A stretch of 64,000 nt of DNA from Nakamurella leprariae (GCF_016918035.1 NZ_JAERWK010000008.1:412796-476795); one strand, 5' to 3'; positions 15,269 through 24,788 are shown, numbered from the stretch's first letter. Numbers and translations are program-made. Notes: a model not told the origin generated them from the sequence alone.

Positions 15269-16978
15269 TCAGCTCCCGGCCTGGGCGCGCAGCCGGTCGT
15301 CCCGGAACTCGGGCACGTCGGCGGCCTGGTCGCGGAACCGCTGTTCCTCCAGCTCCCGCAGCTCGACCCGCCGGATCTTGCCCGAGATGGTCTTGGGCAG
15401 CGCCGCGAACTCCAGCCGGCGCACCCGCAGGAACGGGGCCAGGTGCTCCCGGGCATAGGCCAGGATCTGCTCCGCCGTCTCCTCGGTGGGCTCCCAGCCG
15501 GCGGTCAACACCACGAACGCCTTGGGCACGGCCATCCGCACCGGGTCCGGGGCCGGCACCACGGCGGCCTCGGCCACGGCCGGATGCTCCAGCAGCACGC
15601 TCTCCAGCTCGAACGGGCTGATCTTGTAGTCCGACGCCTTGAACACGTCGTCGGTGCGGCCGATGTAGGTGATCACCCCGTCGGCGTCCCGGGACGCGAC
15701 ATCGCCGGTGTGGTAATAGCCCCCGGCCATCGCGGCCTCGTTCAGCTCCGGATCGCCGGTGTACCCGACCATCAGGCCGACCGGCCGGGCCGAGAGGTCG
15801 AGGCAGATCTCACCCTCGTCGCCGAGCTCGCCGGTGACCGGATCGACCAGCACCGCCGGCACCCCGGGCAGCGGCCGCCCCATCGAGCCCGACTTCACCG
15901 GCTGGCCAGGGGTGTTCGCAATCTGCACCGACGTCTCGGTCTGCCCGAACCCGTCCCGGATGGTGAGCCCCCAGTGCTGCTGCACCTGGGCGATGACCTC
16001 GGGGTTGAGCGGCTCGCCCGCCGCGCACACCTCGCGGATCGAGCCGGCTCCGCCGGACAGGTCCGCCTGGATCAGCATCCGCCAGACCGTCGGCGGCGCA
16101 CAGAACGTCGTGACGCCGTCGGCCCGGATCCGGTCCAGCAGGGCCGGCGCGTCGAACCGGGCGTAGTTGTACACGTAGATCGTCGCCTGCGCGATCCACG
16201 GGGCGAAGAAGCAGCTCCAGGCGTGCTTGGCCCAGCCCGGTGAGGAGATGTTCAGGTGCACGTCACCCGGCTGCAGTCCCAGCCAGTACATGGTCGACAG
16301 GTGACCGACCGGGTAGCTGGTCTGGTTGTGCTCCACCAGCTTCGGCTTGTTGGTGGTGCCCGAGGTGAAGTAGACCAGCAGCGGATCATCGACGTCGGTG
16401 ACGGCGGACCGGATCGTGCCCGGCTGGGTGTCCACCTCGGCGTAGGACACCCACCCGGGGCGCGGCGCCCCACCCACGGTGACCCGCAGGTAGTCGCCGG
16501 GGATGTCGTCGAACCGCCAGGCGTCGGCCTCGTTCACCACCACCCCGGCGAACCGCGCCCGTTCCAACCGGTCGGCCAGATCGGCCGGGCCGAGGGTGGT
16601 CGCGGTGGGCATGATGACCGCACCGAGCTTGGCGATGGCCAGCATGCTCTCCCACAGCTCGACCTGGTTGCCGAGCATCAGCAGCACCCGGTCGCCCGTG
16701 CCGATCCCGCGCGCCTCGAGCAGATCGGCGACCTGGTCGGAACGGCGGGCCATCTCGTCGAACGAGTACGACGCCGCCCGTCCGTCCTCCTCGACGATCC
16801 ACAGCGCCGCGGCGTCGTTGCCGCGCGCATTCGCGTCGAACCAGTCGACCGCCCAGTTGAAGCGGCCGGTGAACCGCGGCCAACGGAACTGCTCCACGGC
16901 GGAAGCATGATCGGACCGCAACTGCAGCAACAGATCTCGGGCCCGCCGGTACTGGTCGGTCGCGCTCTCGTCGGACAC
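15269..16978 (-). CDS. AMP-forming acyl-CoA synthetase
   Basis: The 569-residue adenylate-forming enzyme carries the P-loop LVYFTSGTTNKPKLVEH, GFGQTETS, YHTGDVASRDADG, the hinge IGRTDDVFKASDYKISPFELE and the catalytic Lys segment PKTISGKIRRVEL. It activates a carboxylic acid with ATP and transfers it to CoA. The overall pattern resembles medium-chain or aromatic acid:CoA ligases more than long-chain FadD, but the substrate is not readable. GTG at 16978 is preceded by an excellent ribosome binding site (AGGAGGAG). The gene follows the LLM oxidoreductase on the same strand, separated by 146 bp containing a poly-C tract. Confidence 0.92.
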   Translation of the reverse strand: MSDESATDQYRRARDLLLQLRSDHASAVEQFRWPRFTGRFNWAVDWFDANARGNDAAALWIVEEDGRAASYSFDEMARRSDQVADLLEARGIGTGDRVLLMLGNQVELWESMLAIAKLGAVIMPTATTLGPADLADRLERARFAGVVVNEADAWRFDDIPGDYLRVTVGGAPRPGWVSYAEVDTQPGTIRSAVTDVDDPLLVYFTSGTTNKPKLVEHNQTSYPVGHLSTMYWLGLQPGDVHLNISSPGWAKHAWSCFFAPWIAQATIYVYNYARFDAPALLDRIRADGVTTFCAPPTVWRMLIQADLSGGAGSIREVCAAGEPLNPEVIAQVQQHWGLTIRDGFGQTETSVQIANTPGQPVKSGSMGRPLPGVPAVLVDPVTGELGDEGEICLDLSARPVGLMVGYTGDPELNEAAMAGGYYHTGDVASRDADGVITYIGRTDDVFKASDYKISPFELESVLLEHPAVAEAAVVPAPDPVRMAVPKAFVVLTAGWEPTEETAEQILAYAREHLAPFLRVRRLEFAALPKTISGKIRRVELRELEEQRFRDQAADVPEFRDDRLRAQAGS

Positions 16979-17032
16979 TGGTCTCCTCCTGGACGGCTCG
17001 GGACGGGCACACCGCACGACGGGGACCACGGG

Positions 17033-17101
17033 CGGGGGGGGGCCCGGGCCCCCCCGCGGCGCCCCCCCCCCCCCCCCGCCCCCCCCCCCCCCCCCCCCCC
17101 C
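17033..17101. repeat. G-run, GC hairpin and poly-C tract (C16 + C23)
   Basis: Within 70 bases there are a run of nine G (17034-17042), CCCGGG, seven C, then 16 C (17062-17077), one G and 23 C (17079-17101). The left part can fold into a very stable G:C hairpin. The tract lies between the LLM oxidoreductase stop and the acyl-CoA ligase start, as poly-G on the shared transcript. Such length is extreme even for this GC content and may mark phase variation, a transcription or translation block, or a sequencing or assembly artefact. Confidence 0.85.
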
Positions 17102-17124
17102 GGACCCACCACCGGGAGCGCCGC

Positions 17125-18288
17125 TCAGCCGGTCGCGGCCAGGTACTCGATCGGCTCGCCGACCGGCATCTCGTGCACGGCCGGGAGCACCTCGCGGGCG
17201 AACAGCTCGGTGCTGGCCTCGGCCACGTCCTGCGGCATGTTGCCGTACCGCATGACCATCATGAACTCGTCCGGATGGAACTGCTCCGCGATGGTGCGCA
17301 GCTTGGCCACGCACTGGTCGGGCGTGCCCCACACGTGGTTGGCCAGGTAGCTCTCCCCCATCGCCTTGGACATGACCTCCTTGGAGGCGACCGTCCGGGC
17401 CACCGACGCGTAGTGCTCGTAGCCCTTGGTGGTGGCGAAGTGGTCGCTGTACGTCTCGTAGTTGCGGGTGGCGCTGTCGGCGTACTCCGGGATGAAGCGA
17501 GATGCGTTCTCCCGCGCCTGTTCCTCGGTCTCCCCCACGTACACGCACATGTGGATCTTCGGGTTCACCGCCGGTAGGCCCACCTCGGCCCGGGCCCGGG
17601 CGAACTCGGCCAGGTCGTCGTGGTACTGGTCCCACGGCTTCTGCGGGATGACCAGCGGCCGCAGCCCGAGCCGGGCGCCGACCGGCGCCGAGGTCGGCGA
17701 GCCCCAGGAGAAGCACAGGTTGTCGATCAGCGTCTGCGGATCGAGCGGCCGCGGCCGCAGCGTGACGTCCTGGAAATGGTGGATCTCGCCGTCGTAGGAG
17801 AACCGCTCCTGGGTGAGCGCCAGTTTGATGATCTCCACGCCCTCGGCGAAACGCTGCTTCGACTCGTTCATGTCGAACCCGAGCTGGCCGAATTCCCGGC
17901 GAGCCGCGCCCCGGCCGAATCCGATGAACGGCTGCCGGCCGCGGAGCACGTACTGCAGCATCGAGATGTCCTCGGCGATCCGCACCGGGTGGTGCCAGGG
18001 CACGACCGTGACCATCGTCCCGAGGTCGACCCGGCTGGTCGCTCCGGCCAGGTAGGTGAGCAGCTGGATCGGGTTGGTGACCATCGTGTACGGACTGACG
18101 TGGTGCTCGACGGTCCAGATCGAGTCGTAGCCGAGATCCTCGAGCTTGAGGGCGGAGTCGAGCTCCTCGGTGAACCGCTTGCGGTCCAGCTCCGGATCGA
18201 TCGGCGGGGCGTCCTCGCCCTTCTCGGCGGCTTCGTAGCGGTCCCAGTCCTGATAGCCCTGGATGAACAGCGTGATGCCACAGCGCAT
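17125..18288 (-). CDS. LLM-class flavin/F420-dependent oxidoreductase
   Basis: The 387-residue protein has the luciferase-like TIM-barrel pattern: MRCGITLFIQGYQDW, KLEDLGYDSIWTVEHH, LGTMVTVVPWHHPVRIAEDI, GRGAARREFGQLG and a C-terminal MMVMRYGNMP segment. The family uses FMN or F420 to oxidise or reduce small organics; the choice cannot be read here, but F420 synthesis genes are present in the window. The ATG at 18288 follows GGGAGG. It is upstream of, and co-oriented with, the acyl-CoA ligase, suggesting a joint catabolic pathway, and is divergent from the serine esterase gene. Confidence 0.88.
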   Translation of the reverse strand: MRCGITLFIQGYQDWDRYEAAEKGEDAPPIDPELDRKRFTEELDSALKLEDLGYDSIWTVEHHVSPYTMVTNPIQLLTYLAGATSRVDLGTMVTVVPWHHPVRIAEDISMLQYVLRGRQPFIGFGRGAARREFGQLGFDMNESKQRFAEGVEIIKLALTQERFSYDGEIHHFQDVTLRPRPLDPQTLIDNLCFSWGSPTSAPVGARLGLRPLVIPQKPWDQYHDDLAEFARARAEVGLPAVNPKIHMCVYVGETEEQARENASRFIPEYADSATRNYETYSDHFATTKGYEHYASVARTVASKEVMSKAMGESYLANHVWGTPDQCVAKLRTIAEQFHPDEFMMVMRYGNMPQDVAEASTELFAREVLPAVHEMPVGEPIEYLAATG

Positions 18289-18482
18289 GCGAGCCTCCCG
18301 GCAGGCCGACCGACCCGGCCCCGTTGCCGAGTGGTGATGGTCACAGTAGGATCTCGGCGAGACTCGGGTCAAGTCAATGGACTGGCGCATTTCCGCGCCG
18401 GATCGTCGCCACTGGACCGATTCCGCAGGAATTGCAGCCGCAGTTCTGCCCGCTCTCCCTTCAACGACGACTGGAGACGAAC

Positions 18483-19724
18483 ATGTCCGCTGGCACGACC
18501 GGTCAGGCGACCGCCGCACCGACCGGGACGACGGGAGCCGAGCCCACGATCGAGGGCTTCACCGCGCCCGGGTTCGAGGCGGTGCGCGCCGCCTTCGAGG
18601 AGAACTTCGCCTCGCGCGGGGAGGTCGGCGCCTCCGTCGGGGTGGTGGTGGACGGCCGCACCGTGGTCGACCTGTGGGGCGGCGTGGCCGACCCGGCCAC
18701 CGGCCGGGCCTGGCAGCGGGACACGACCACGCTGGTGTACTCGGTGACCAAGGGCATCAGCTCGGTCCTGCTGCACGTGCTGGCCCAGCGCGGCACCCTG
18801 GACCTGGACGCCCCCGTCGCCGAGTACTGGCCGGAGTTCGCGCAGCAGGGCAAGGGCCGGGTGACGGTGCGTCAGCTCGTCTCCCACCAGGTCGGGCTGC
18901 CCGCGGTGGACACCCGGCTCAGCCTCGAGCAGTTGCTCGACGGGCACTCGGTGGCCGAGGCGCTCGCCGCCCAGCCGCCGCTCTGGGAGCCCGGCACGGC
19001 GCACGGCTACCACGCGCTGACGTTCGGCTGGCTGGTCGCCGAGCTGGTGCGCCGGGCCACCGGGCGGGAGTTCGGCGAGCTGGTCCAGGAGCTGCTGGCC
19101 GAGCCGCTGGGCCTGACGCTGTGGGTGGGACTGCCGTCGGACGCCGGCGCCGACGTCGCCACCCTGGTCGACGGGGTCCCGGACCCAGCCCTGTTCGCGG
19201 CCATGGATCCCGCGGCCCAGGAGGCGATGCTGAAGTTCCGGGAGATCATCGCCGACCCGGAGTCGCTGTTCGCCCGGGTGCTGTCGACGAACGGGGCGCT
19301 GCCCACACCGGACGCCGCCGCCTGGAACGACCCTCGGGTGCGGGCCACGGCGCTGCCGGCTGCGAGCGGCATCACCAACGGCCGGTCGCTGGCCCGGTTG
19401 TACGGCGCCTGCGTCGCCGAGGTGGACGGGATCCGGCTGCTCGACCCGGACGTGGTGGACCGGGCGCGCACCGAGCTGGTGTTCGGGGCGGATCAGGTGC
19501 TGATGAGCCCCACCCGGTTCGGGACCGGCTTCATGCTGCACCACGACGGGATGGCGATGCTCAGCGACGCCTCGTTCGGGCACACCGGGGCCGGTGGGGC
19601 GCTGGCCTTCGCCGACGTCGACGCCAGGGTGGGCTTCGGGTACGCGCAGAACCTGCTCGGCGCCAACCCGGTCGAACTGCGCAGCGCGGCCCTGGTCGCC
19701 GCGGTGCGGGACAGCCTGGGCTGA
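18483..19724 (+). CDS. Serine hydrolase of the beta-lactamase/EstB esterase family
   Basis: The 413-residue protein belongs to the class C beta-lactamase-like fold. It shows the SxxK motif in YSVTKGISSV, a Tyr motif region GYHALTFGWL (YHA in place of YxN), and HTGAGGALAF, the HTG form of the KTG motif. There is no signal peptide, which argues for a cytosolic esterase or lipase rather than a true beta-lactamase. A Thr/Gly/Pro-rich leader of about 20 residues precedes the fold. It is divergent from the LLM oxidoreductase and ends at a strong hairpin before the tetR gene. Confidence 0.88.
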   Translation: MSAGTTGQATAAPTGTTGAEPTIEGFTAPGFEAVRAAFEENFASRGEVGASVGVVVDGRTVVDLWGGVADPATGRAWQRDTTTLVYSVTKGISSVLLHVLAQRGTLDLDAPVAEYWPEFAQQGKGRVTVRQLVSHQVGLPAVDTRLSLEQLLDGHSVAEALAAQPPLWEPGTAHGYHALTFGWLVAELVRRATGREFGELVQELLAEPLGLTLWVGLPSDAGADVATLVDGVPDPALFAAMDPAAQEAMLKFREIIADPESLFARVLSTNGALPTPDAAAWNDPRVRATALPAASGITNGRSLARLYGACVAEVDGIRLLDPDVVDRARTELVFGADQVLMSPTRFGTGFMLHHDGMAMLSDASFGHTGAGGALAFADVDARVGFGYAQNLLGANPVELRSAALVAAVRDSLG

Positions 19725-19748
19725 GCGTCCTGGACGGGAGTCAGTCCG

Positions 19749-19780
19749 TCGGCCCGGCGCCGCTGCGGGCGCCGGGCCGA
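19749..19780 (+). terminator. Strong hairpin terminator after esterase gene
   Basis: A perfect 13-bp stem (19749-19761 with 19768-19780) closes a 6-base loop 25 bases after the esterase stop. No U tract follows, as is common in actinobacteria. It insulates the leaderless tetR promoter at 19796. Confidence 0.7.
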
Positions 19781-19795
19781 CCACCCGGCCGTGCC

Positions 19796-19801
19796 TATGC
19801 T
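19796..19801 (+). promoter_or_regulatory. -10 box TATGCT for leaderless tetR gene
   Basis: TATGCT lies 6 bases before the GTG at 19808, just past the terminator. This fixes the start and shows the regulator has its own promoter. Confidence 0.5.
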
Positions 19802-19807
19802 GCTGGG

Positions 19808-20449
19808 GTGACGCAGCCCACCCGGTCGGCCCGGAGCGCGGTGCGCCCCTCGATCCGGGAGGCGCAGAAGGAGGCGACCGCCCGGTTGCTGCTGGACAGC
19901 GCCGCGGAGCTGTTCCTGGAGCACGGGTACGGCCACACCACGATCGAGCAGATCGCCACCAACGCCGGCGCCAGCCGGGCCACCTTCTACCTGCACTTCG
20001 AGAAGAAGGCGGACACCGCCGTCGCGCTCATCAGCGATCAGATCGTGGCCGAGACGACCGAGTTCTACCGGCGTCTCGATGCGATGTGGCCGCCGACCCA
20101 ACCGCGGCTGCGGGACTGGCTGGACGACGCCCTGACCTTCTACGAGCGTCACCGCGAGGTGCTGGAGGTGTGGCGGCAGGCGCTGGCCAGCGAACCCAGC
20201 CTGGCCCGGTTCCAGGCGGTGCAGAACGAGCAGTTCGCCGAGGTGATGGTCGCGTACCTGGGTGGCTGGGACGAGGCCGGGCAGCACGAGGCCCGACTGC
20301 GGCTGTCGGTGCTCATCGTCGAACTGACCGACATCGCCATGGGCTGGCTGAACGGCGTCTGGCCGGTCGACCGGGTCACCATCACCGGCATCCTGCTCGA
20401 CCTGTGGACGGCCGGGCTGCGGCTCGGCCGTGACCCCGACCGGCCCTGA
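19808..20449 (+). CDS. TetR-family transcriptional regulator
   Basis: The 213-residue protein has a basic N-terminal arm and a TetR HTH over about 20-70: ATARLLLDSAAELFLEHGYG, TTIEQIATNAGASRATFYLHF and the first helix of the core, FEKKADTAVALI. The C-terminal ligand domain includes WRQALASEPSLARFQ, a pattern I associate with TetR proteins next to lipid and xenobiotic genes. It probably controls the neighbouring esterase/LLM/ligase genes, though no matching operator is obvious next to it. The start is fixed by the -10 box. It converges on the histidine kinase gene with a 25-bp gap. Confidence 0.88.
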   Translation: MTQPTRSARSAVRPSIREAQKEATARLLLDSAAELFLEHGYGHTTIEQIATNAGASRATFYLHFEKKADTAVALISDQIVAETTEFYRRLDAMWPPTQPRLRDWLDDALTFYERHREVLEVWRQALASEPSLARFQAVQNEQFAEVMVAYLGGWDEAGQHEARLRLSVLIVELTDIAMGWLNGVWPVDRVTITGILLDLWTAGLRLGRDPDRP

Positions 20450-20474
20450 CCGACCCCGACCGACCCCGACCGAC

Positions 20475-21875
20475 TCAGCCCAGCAGCGCACCGGCCGTTG
20501 ATCCGGCGGCCGCTCCCGGGTCCGGTGCCGCCCCCTCGGCCCGCCGCGGCGGCTCTGGCGGCAGGGTCACCGTCACCGTCAGCCCCCCGCCGGGCGTCGC
20601 CGCCGCCACGACCGTGCCGCCGTGCGCACCCACCACCGCCTGCACGATGGACAGACCCAGACCGCTGCCACCGTGCCCGGTCCGGGCCCGGCCACCCTGC
20701 CGGAACGGCTCGAACAGCTGCGTCACCGTCTCCGGCGGAACCTCGGGTCCGGAGGACGCGACCACCAGTTCCGCACCGACCGATGACCCGTTCGTCCCAC
20801 TGGCCGTCCCACTGGCCGTCGCACTGGCCGTCCCACTGGCCGGCCCGGCACCTCGACCGGTCACGACCCGCAGCCAGCCGCCGGGAACGTTGTGCCGGAC
20901 GGCGTTCTCGACCAGGTTGCCGACCAGTCGCTGCAGCAGCTCGGGATCACCGGACACCGCCGCCGGGTCCAGCTGCAGTTCGACCTGCACGTCCCGATCG
21001 CGGATCTCGCCGTCCACCGCACGCACCGCGGCCGGGACCAGCAGGGCCAGGTCGGCGTCCGCGACGCGGCGCAGCCCCCGGGCCTGGGTCCGGGCGAGCA
21101 GCAGCAGCGACGACAGCAGTCGGTCGGCGCTGTCGGTGGCTTCCCGCACCACCTCGGCCATCTCGCGCAGCACGGTGGCATCGGCGCCGGGATCGGCCAG
21201 CGTCACGTCGATCTCGGTGCGGATCACGGCCAGCGGGGTGCGCAGCTCGTGCGAGGCGTTGGCCACGAAGCGGCGCTCGGCCTCGAACGCCGCCTGCAGC
21301 CGGTCCAGCATCTCGTCGAAGGTGTCGGCCAGTACGGCCACCTCGTCCCGCGGCCCGGCCAGGCGGATGCGCCGGTCGAGCGAGGACTCGGACAGCTCCT
21401 GGGACGTGCGGGTCAGCTCCGACAGCGGCCGCAGCGCCCGGCCGATGAGCACCCAGGCCATCACCGCGCCCACCACGACCAAGGCCGGGAACGCGATCGA
21501 GCCGACCAGCAGCAGGCTGCGGCGACCCTCGTCGACCAGCATGGCGGCGGCCTGGGTCGACTCGACGACCTGGCCCTCGACCTGGACCAGGGTGCCCGGC
21601 GGGAACTGCGGCAGCGCCGCCACCACCTGGCCGACCAGCAGGTAGGCCAGCGCCAGCAGCAGCGCCCCGATCAGGGCCAGCAGCGCCGTGCTCAGCCCGG
21701 TGAGCCGGGCTCGCAGCGAGGGCCCGGACGGCCCCACCGCGTGCACCACCGCCCGCAGCGGGCGGTCCCACCACCGGGCCGGACGGAACCCGATGACGGC
21801 CACCGGCTCCCGCTCAGCCGCGGTCGTCACCGGTTCCCGCCGCGGCAGGCTCGTCGTCTCCAGCGGCCGCATCAC
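20475..21875 (-). CDS. Sensor histidine kinase of a two-component system
   Basis: The protein (up to 466 residues) has two membrane helices around 60-88 and 125-150, a HAMP region, the phospho-acceptor H box FVANASHELRTPLAVIR, N box LVGNLVENAVRHN, and G boxes GHGGSGLGLSIVQ. Between N and G boxes an SGTASATASGTASG insert is encoded by four 12-bp tandem repeats. The extracytoplasmic sensor loop is only about 35 residues. The gene overlaps the response-regulator gene by 62 bases; a GTG at 21830 is an alternative start with a 17-base overlap. It phosphorylates the upstream-encoded OmpR-type regulator. The signal is unknown. Confidence 0.9.
   Translation of the reverse strand: MMRPLETTSLPRREPVTTAAEREPVAVIGFRPARWWDRPLRAVVHAVGPSGPSLRARLTGLSTALLALIGALLLALAYLLVGQVVAALPQFPPGTLVQVEGQVVESTQAAAMLVDEGRRSLLLVGSIAFPALVVVGAVMAWVLIGRALRPLSELTRTSQELSESSLDRRIRLAGPRDEVAVLADTFDEMLDRLQAAFEAERRFVANASHELRTPLAVIRTEIDVTLADPGADATVLREMAEVVREATDSADRLLSSLLLLARTQARGLRRVADADLALLVPAAVRAVDGEIRDRDVQVELQLDPAAVSGDPELLQRLVGNLVENAVRHNVPGGWLRVVTGRGAGPASGTASATASGTASGTNGSSVGAELVVASSGPEVPPETVTQLFEPFRQGGRARTGHGGSGLGLSIVQAVVGAHGGTVVAAATPGGGLTVTVTLPPEPPRRAEGAAPDPGAAAGSTAGALLG
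20796..20843. repeat. Four 12-bp tandem repeats inside the kinase gene
   Basis: CCCACTGGCCGT occurs four times in register (20796, 20808, 20820, 20832) with single mismatches in copies 3 and 4. As 12 is a multiple of 3, copy-number change would alter the kinase ATP-lid insert without a frameshift. Confidence 0.85.
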
Positions 21876-22551
21876 CGGCGGGATCGGGGGCGGTGAGTCT
21901 GATCCGGTACCCGGCGCCCACGACGGTGTCGATGACGCCCGGGTCGCCGAGCTTGCGCCGCAGCGTCATCACGGTGACCCGCACGGTGGTGGTGAACGGA
22001 TCGGCGTTCTCGTCCCAGACCCGTTCCAGCAGTTCCTCGCTCGAGACGACCGAGCCGCCGGCGGCCAGCAGCACCTCGAGCACCCCGAACTCCTTGCGGG
22101 TCAGCTCGACCGACCGTCCGGCCCGGGCCACCGACCGCTTGGCCGAGTCGACCTCCAGGTCCCCGGCCCGCAGGACGGGCGGCACGGCCGGAGTCGCCCG
22201 ACGCCCGAGCGCGCGGACCCGGGCCACCAGCTCGGGGAACGCGAACGGCTTGGTCAGGTAGTCGTCGGCACCCAGGGCCAGGCCGTCGACCCGTTCCTCG
22301 ACCCCGGCCGAGGCGGTGAGCATGAGCACCCGGGTGACCCCGCCCGCGGCGACCAGCTCGGCCAGCACCTCGTCGCCGTGCATGCCCGGCAGGTCCCGGT
22401 CCAGCACCACGACGTCGTACCGGGTGTGCGTCGTCTTCTCGTGCCCGGTCGTGCCGTCGTAGGCGACGTCGACGGCCATGCCCTCGGCCCGCAACCCGCG
22501 GGCGATGGCGTCCGCCAGCCGCTGCGCGTCCTCCACCACCAGTACCCGCAC
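21814..22551 (-). CDS. OmpR-family response regulator
   Basis: The 245-residue protein has a receiver domain with acidic VVEDAQRL, phospho-acceptor DVVVLDRDLPGMHG, LTASA and the conserved Lys in DYLTKPFAFPEL. A winged-helix OmpR domain follows (ELTRKEFGVLEVLLAAGG; DPFTTTVRVTVMTLRRKLG; VVGAGYRI). The C-terminus is an Asp/Ala-rich tail encoded in the overlap with the kinase gene. GTG at 22551 follows GGGAGG at good spacing and gives the standard receiver start, so the longer frame to 22713 is rejected. It is first in the operon and acts on DNA once phosphorylated by the kinase. Confidence 0.93.
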   Translation of the reverse strand: MRVLVVEDAQRLADAIARGLRAEGMAVDVAYDGTTGHEKTTHTRYDVVVLDRDLPGMHGDEVLAELVAAGGVTRVLMLTASAGVEERVDGLALGADDYLTKPFAFPELVARVRALGRRATPAVPPVLRAGDLEVDSAKRSVARAGRSVELTRKEFGVLEVLLAAGGSVVSSEELLERVWDENADPFTTTVRVTVMTLRRKLGDPGVIDTVVGAGYRIRLTAPDPAGDAAAGDDEPAAAGTGDDRG

Positions 22552-22745
22552 CGCTCGACCTCCCGCCCGGACCGCACCGACCGGGCGTTCGCCCGACCGT
22601 TCCCCTACGCCCCGTGTTCGTGTGGTCACGATATCTCGGGTCCACGGCGCGCCGTCGACCCGGACGAGCGGGTCGGCCACCGGAACGGTGGGCGGCGACG
22701 GCACGGTGATCAACCGGCGATCAGCACGTGATCACCGCCGGCACA

Positions 22746-24788
22746 TCACCCGGCGTCGGCCGCCACCCGCTTGGCGGTCCCGCCGGTGGACTCGGTGAGC
22801 CCGGCGATCTGCTCGGTGATGCCACGCGCGATCGCCTGGGCCGACAGCCCCAGGTCCCGCAGCAGCTCTGCCCGCGGCGCCGGCTCCAGGAACTGTTGCG
22901 GCAACCCGAGGATCCGCACCGGGACACCGGTCCCGGCCAGCGCGTCGGCCACCGCGGCGCCCACGCCGCCGGACCGACCGCCGTCCTCCAGGGTGACCAC
23001 CAGCCGGTGCCCGCGGGCCAGCTCGACCAGCGCGGCCGGCACCGGCAGCACCCAGCGCGGATCGACCGCCCGGACGCTGATGCCCTGGGCTGCCAGCCGT
23101 TCCGCGACCTCGACCGCGGTGGCGCCGAACGCGCCCACCGCGACCAGCAGCACCTCGGCCGCCCGGTCGGGGCCGGGCTCGGCCAGCACGTCGATCGCGC
23201 CGAACGGGCCGAGCTCCCCATCCGCGGCGGCGCCGGCGGGGGCGGTCTCGGCGCCGGTCTCGGCGTCGAACCCAGCGTCGATCCCGGTCGGCGGGATGCG
23301 GCGGACCGCCAGCACCGGAGCGGGCACGGCCCCCTTGGGGAACCGCAGCAGGGTCGGACCGTCCTGCACGGCGACCGCCTCGTCCAGCTCGGCGGCCAGG
23401 CTGACCGCGTCGCGGGGAGCGGCGACGCGCAGGCCGGGCACCATCGCGGCCAGCGACAGGTCCCACATGCCGTGGTGGCTGGGGCCGTCCTCGCCGGTCA
23501 CCCCGGCCCGGTCCAGCACCACGGTCACCGGCAGCCGGTGCATGGCCGCGTCCAGCAACAACTGGTCGAAGGCCCGGTTCAGGAAGGTGGCGTACACCGC
23601 CACGACCGGATGCATGCCGCCCAGCGCCAGGCCGGCGGCCGAGGCCACGGCGTGCTGCTCGGCGATGCCGACGTCGAACAGCCGATCACCGAAGGCGCGG
23701 CCGAACGGTTGCAGCCCGGTCGGGCCGGCCATGGCCGCGGTGATGGCCACCACGTCCGGGCGCACCGTGCCGATCCGGACCAGCTCCCGGCCGAAGACCT
23801 GCGTCCAGGTGGTGCTGGCCGCGGCCACCGGCTGCCCGGTCGCCGGGTCGAAAGCCGGCGGCGAGTGCATCAGCTCGGCGTCGTCCTGCTCGGCCGGGGC
23901 GTACCCGCGGCCCTTGTCGGTGAGCACGTGCACCAGCACCGGCCCCCGGAAACCCCTGGCCTGGCTCAGCGCCAGTTCCAGGCCGGCGATGTCGTGCCCG
24001 TCGATCGGCCCGACGTACTTCAGGCCCAGGTCGGAGAACATCGCCGGCGGCAGCAGCCAGTCCTTGACCGCCGTCTTGGCCGCGTGCAGCCCGGAGTACA
24101 GCGGCGGGCCCACCACCGGGGTGCGCTCCACCGTGGCCTTGACCTGGGCGAGCATCTGCTCGTACCCGGGCCGCAGCCGCAGCGCGGCCATCTTCTGCGC
24201 CATCCCGCCGATGGTCGGTGCGTAGGAACGGCCGTTGTCGTTGAGCACCACCACCACCGGCCGGTCCTTGGCCGCGGCGATGTTGTTCAGCGCCTCCCAG
24301 GCCATCCCGCCGGTGAGCGCGCCGTCGCCGATCACCGCCACCACGGTGCGGTCGTGCTCGCCGCGCAGCGCGAAGGCCTTGGCCATGCCGTCGGCGTAGG
24401 ACAGCGAGGTGGAGGCGTGCGAGTTCTCGATCCAGTCGTGCGGGGACTCCGCCCGGTTCGGGTACCCGGACAGGCCACCGCGGGTGCGCAGCCGGTCGAA
24501 GTCACCGGCCCGCCCGGTGACGATCTTGTGCACGTAGGCCTGGTGACCGGTGTCGAACAGCACCGGGTCCGACGGTGAGTCGAACACCCGGTGCAGGGCC
24601 AGGGTGAGCTCGACGACGCCCAGGTTCGGCCCGAGGTGACCACCCCGACGAGAGACCTGCTGCACCAGGAAGTCACGGATCTCTCCGGCCAGCGCGTCCA
24701 ACTCGTCCGGGCCCAGGGCCCGCAGATCGGCCGGCGTCGCGATGCGGCTCAGGACCGTCCCGGCCGGGACGACTTCGGACCGCTGCAC
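22746..24788 (-). CDS. dxs: 1-deoxy-D-xylulose-5-phosphate synthase
   Basis: The 680-residue enzyme shows the thiamine-diphosphate motif [18 protein letters not shown], the DXS N-terminal [13 protein letters not shown] and [10 protein letters not shown], and the transketolase pyrimidine domain with [11 protein letters not shown] and [15 protein letters not shown]. It condenses pyruvate and glyceraldehyde-3-phosphate, the first step of the MEP isoprenoid pathway. GTG at 24788 is preceded by AGGAGG at ideal spacing, so the longer frame to 24896 is rejected. A short Ala/Glu-rich insert (about residues 490-510) separates the last two domains. Position next to the RNase D/TRAM block is conserved in actinobacteria. 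Confidence 0.97.
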   Translation of the reverse strand: MQRSEVVPAGTVLSRIATPADLRALGPDELDALAGEIRDFLVQQVSRRGGHLGPNLGVVELTLALHRVFDSPSDPVLFDTGHQAYVHKIVTGRAGDFDRLRTRGGLSGYPNRAESPHDWIENSHASTSLSYADGMAKAFALRGEHDRTVVAVIGDGALTGGMAWEALNNIAAAKDRPVVVVLNDNGRSYAPTIGGMAQKMAALRLRPGYEQMLAQVKATVERTPVVGPPLYSGLHAAKTAVKDWLLPPAMFSDLGLKYVGPIDGHDIAGLELALSQARGFRGPVLVHVLTDKGRGYAPAEQDDAELMHSPPAFDPATGQPVAAASTTWTQVFGRELVRIGTVRPDVVAITAAMAGPTGLQPFGRAFGDRLFDVGIAEQHAVASAAGLALGGMHPVVAVYATFLNRAFDQLLLDAAMHRLPVTVVLDRAGVTGEDGPSHHGMWDLSLAAMVPGLRVAAPRDAVSLAAELDEAVAVQDGPTLLRFPKGAVPAPVLAVRRIPPTGIDAGFDAETGAETAPAGAAADGELGPFGAIDVLAEPGPDRAAEVLLVAVGAFGATAVEVAERLAAQGISVRAVDPRWVLPVPAALVELARGHRLVVTLEDGGRSGGVGAAVADALAGTGVPVRILGLPQQFLEPAPRAELLRDLGLSAQAIARGITEQIAGLTESTGGTAKRVAADAG

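Noticed and set aside
17062..17101. Poly-C tract considered as a CRISPR or other array
   Set aside because: There are no alternating repeats and spacers; it is a homopolymer.
18352..18362. TCTCG-G-CGAGA dyad between LLM and esterase genes as operator
   Set aside because: A 5-bp stem is expected by chance in DNA of this composition.
22728..24578. 616-codon frame antisense to dxs
   Set aside because: dxs motifs and ribosome binding site are unambiguous; the antisense frame is Arg/His/Gly-rich without domains.
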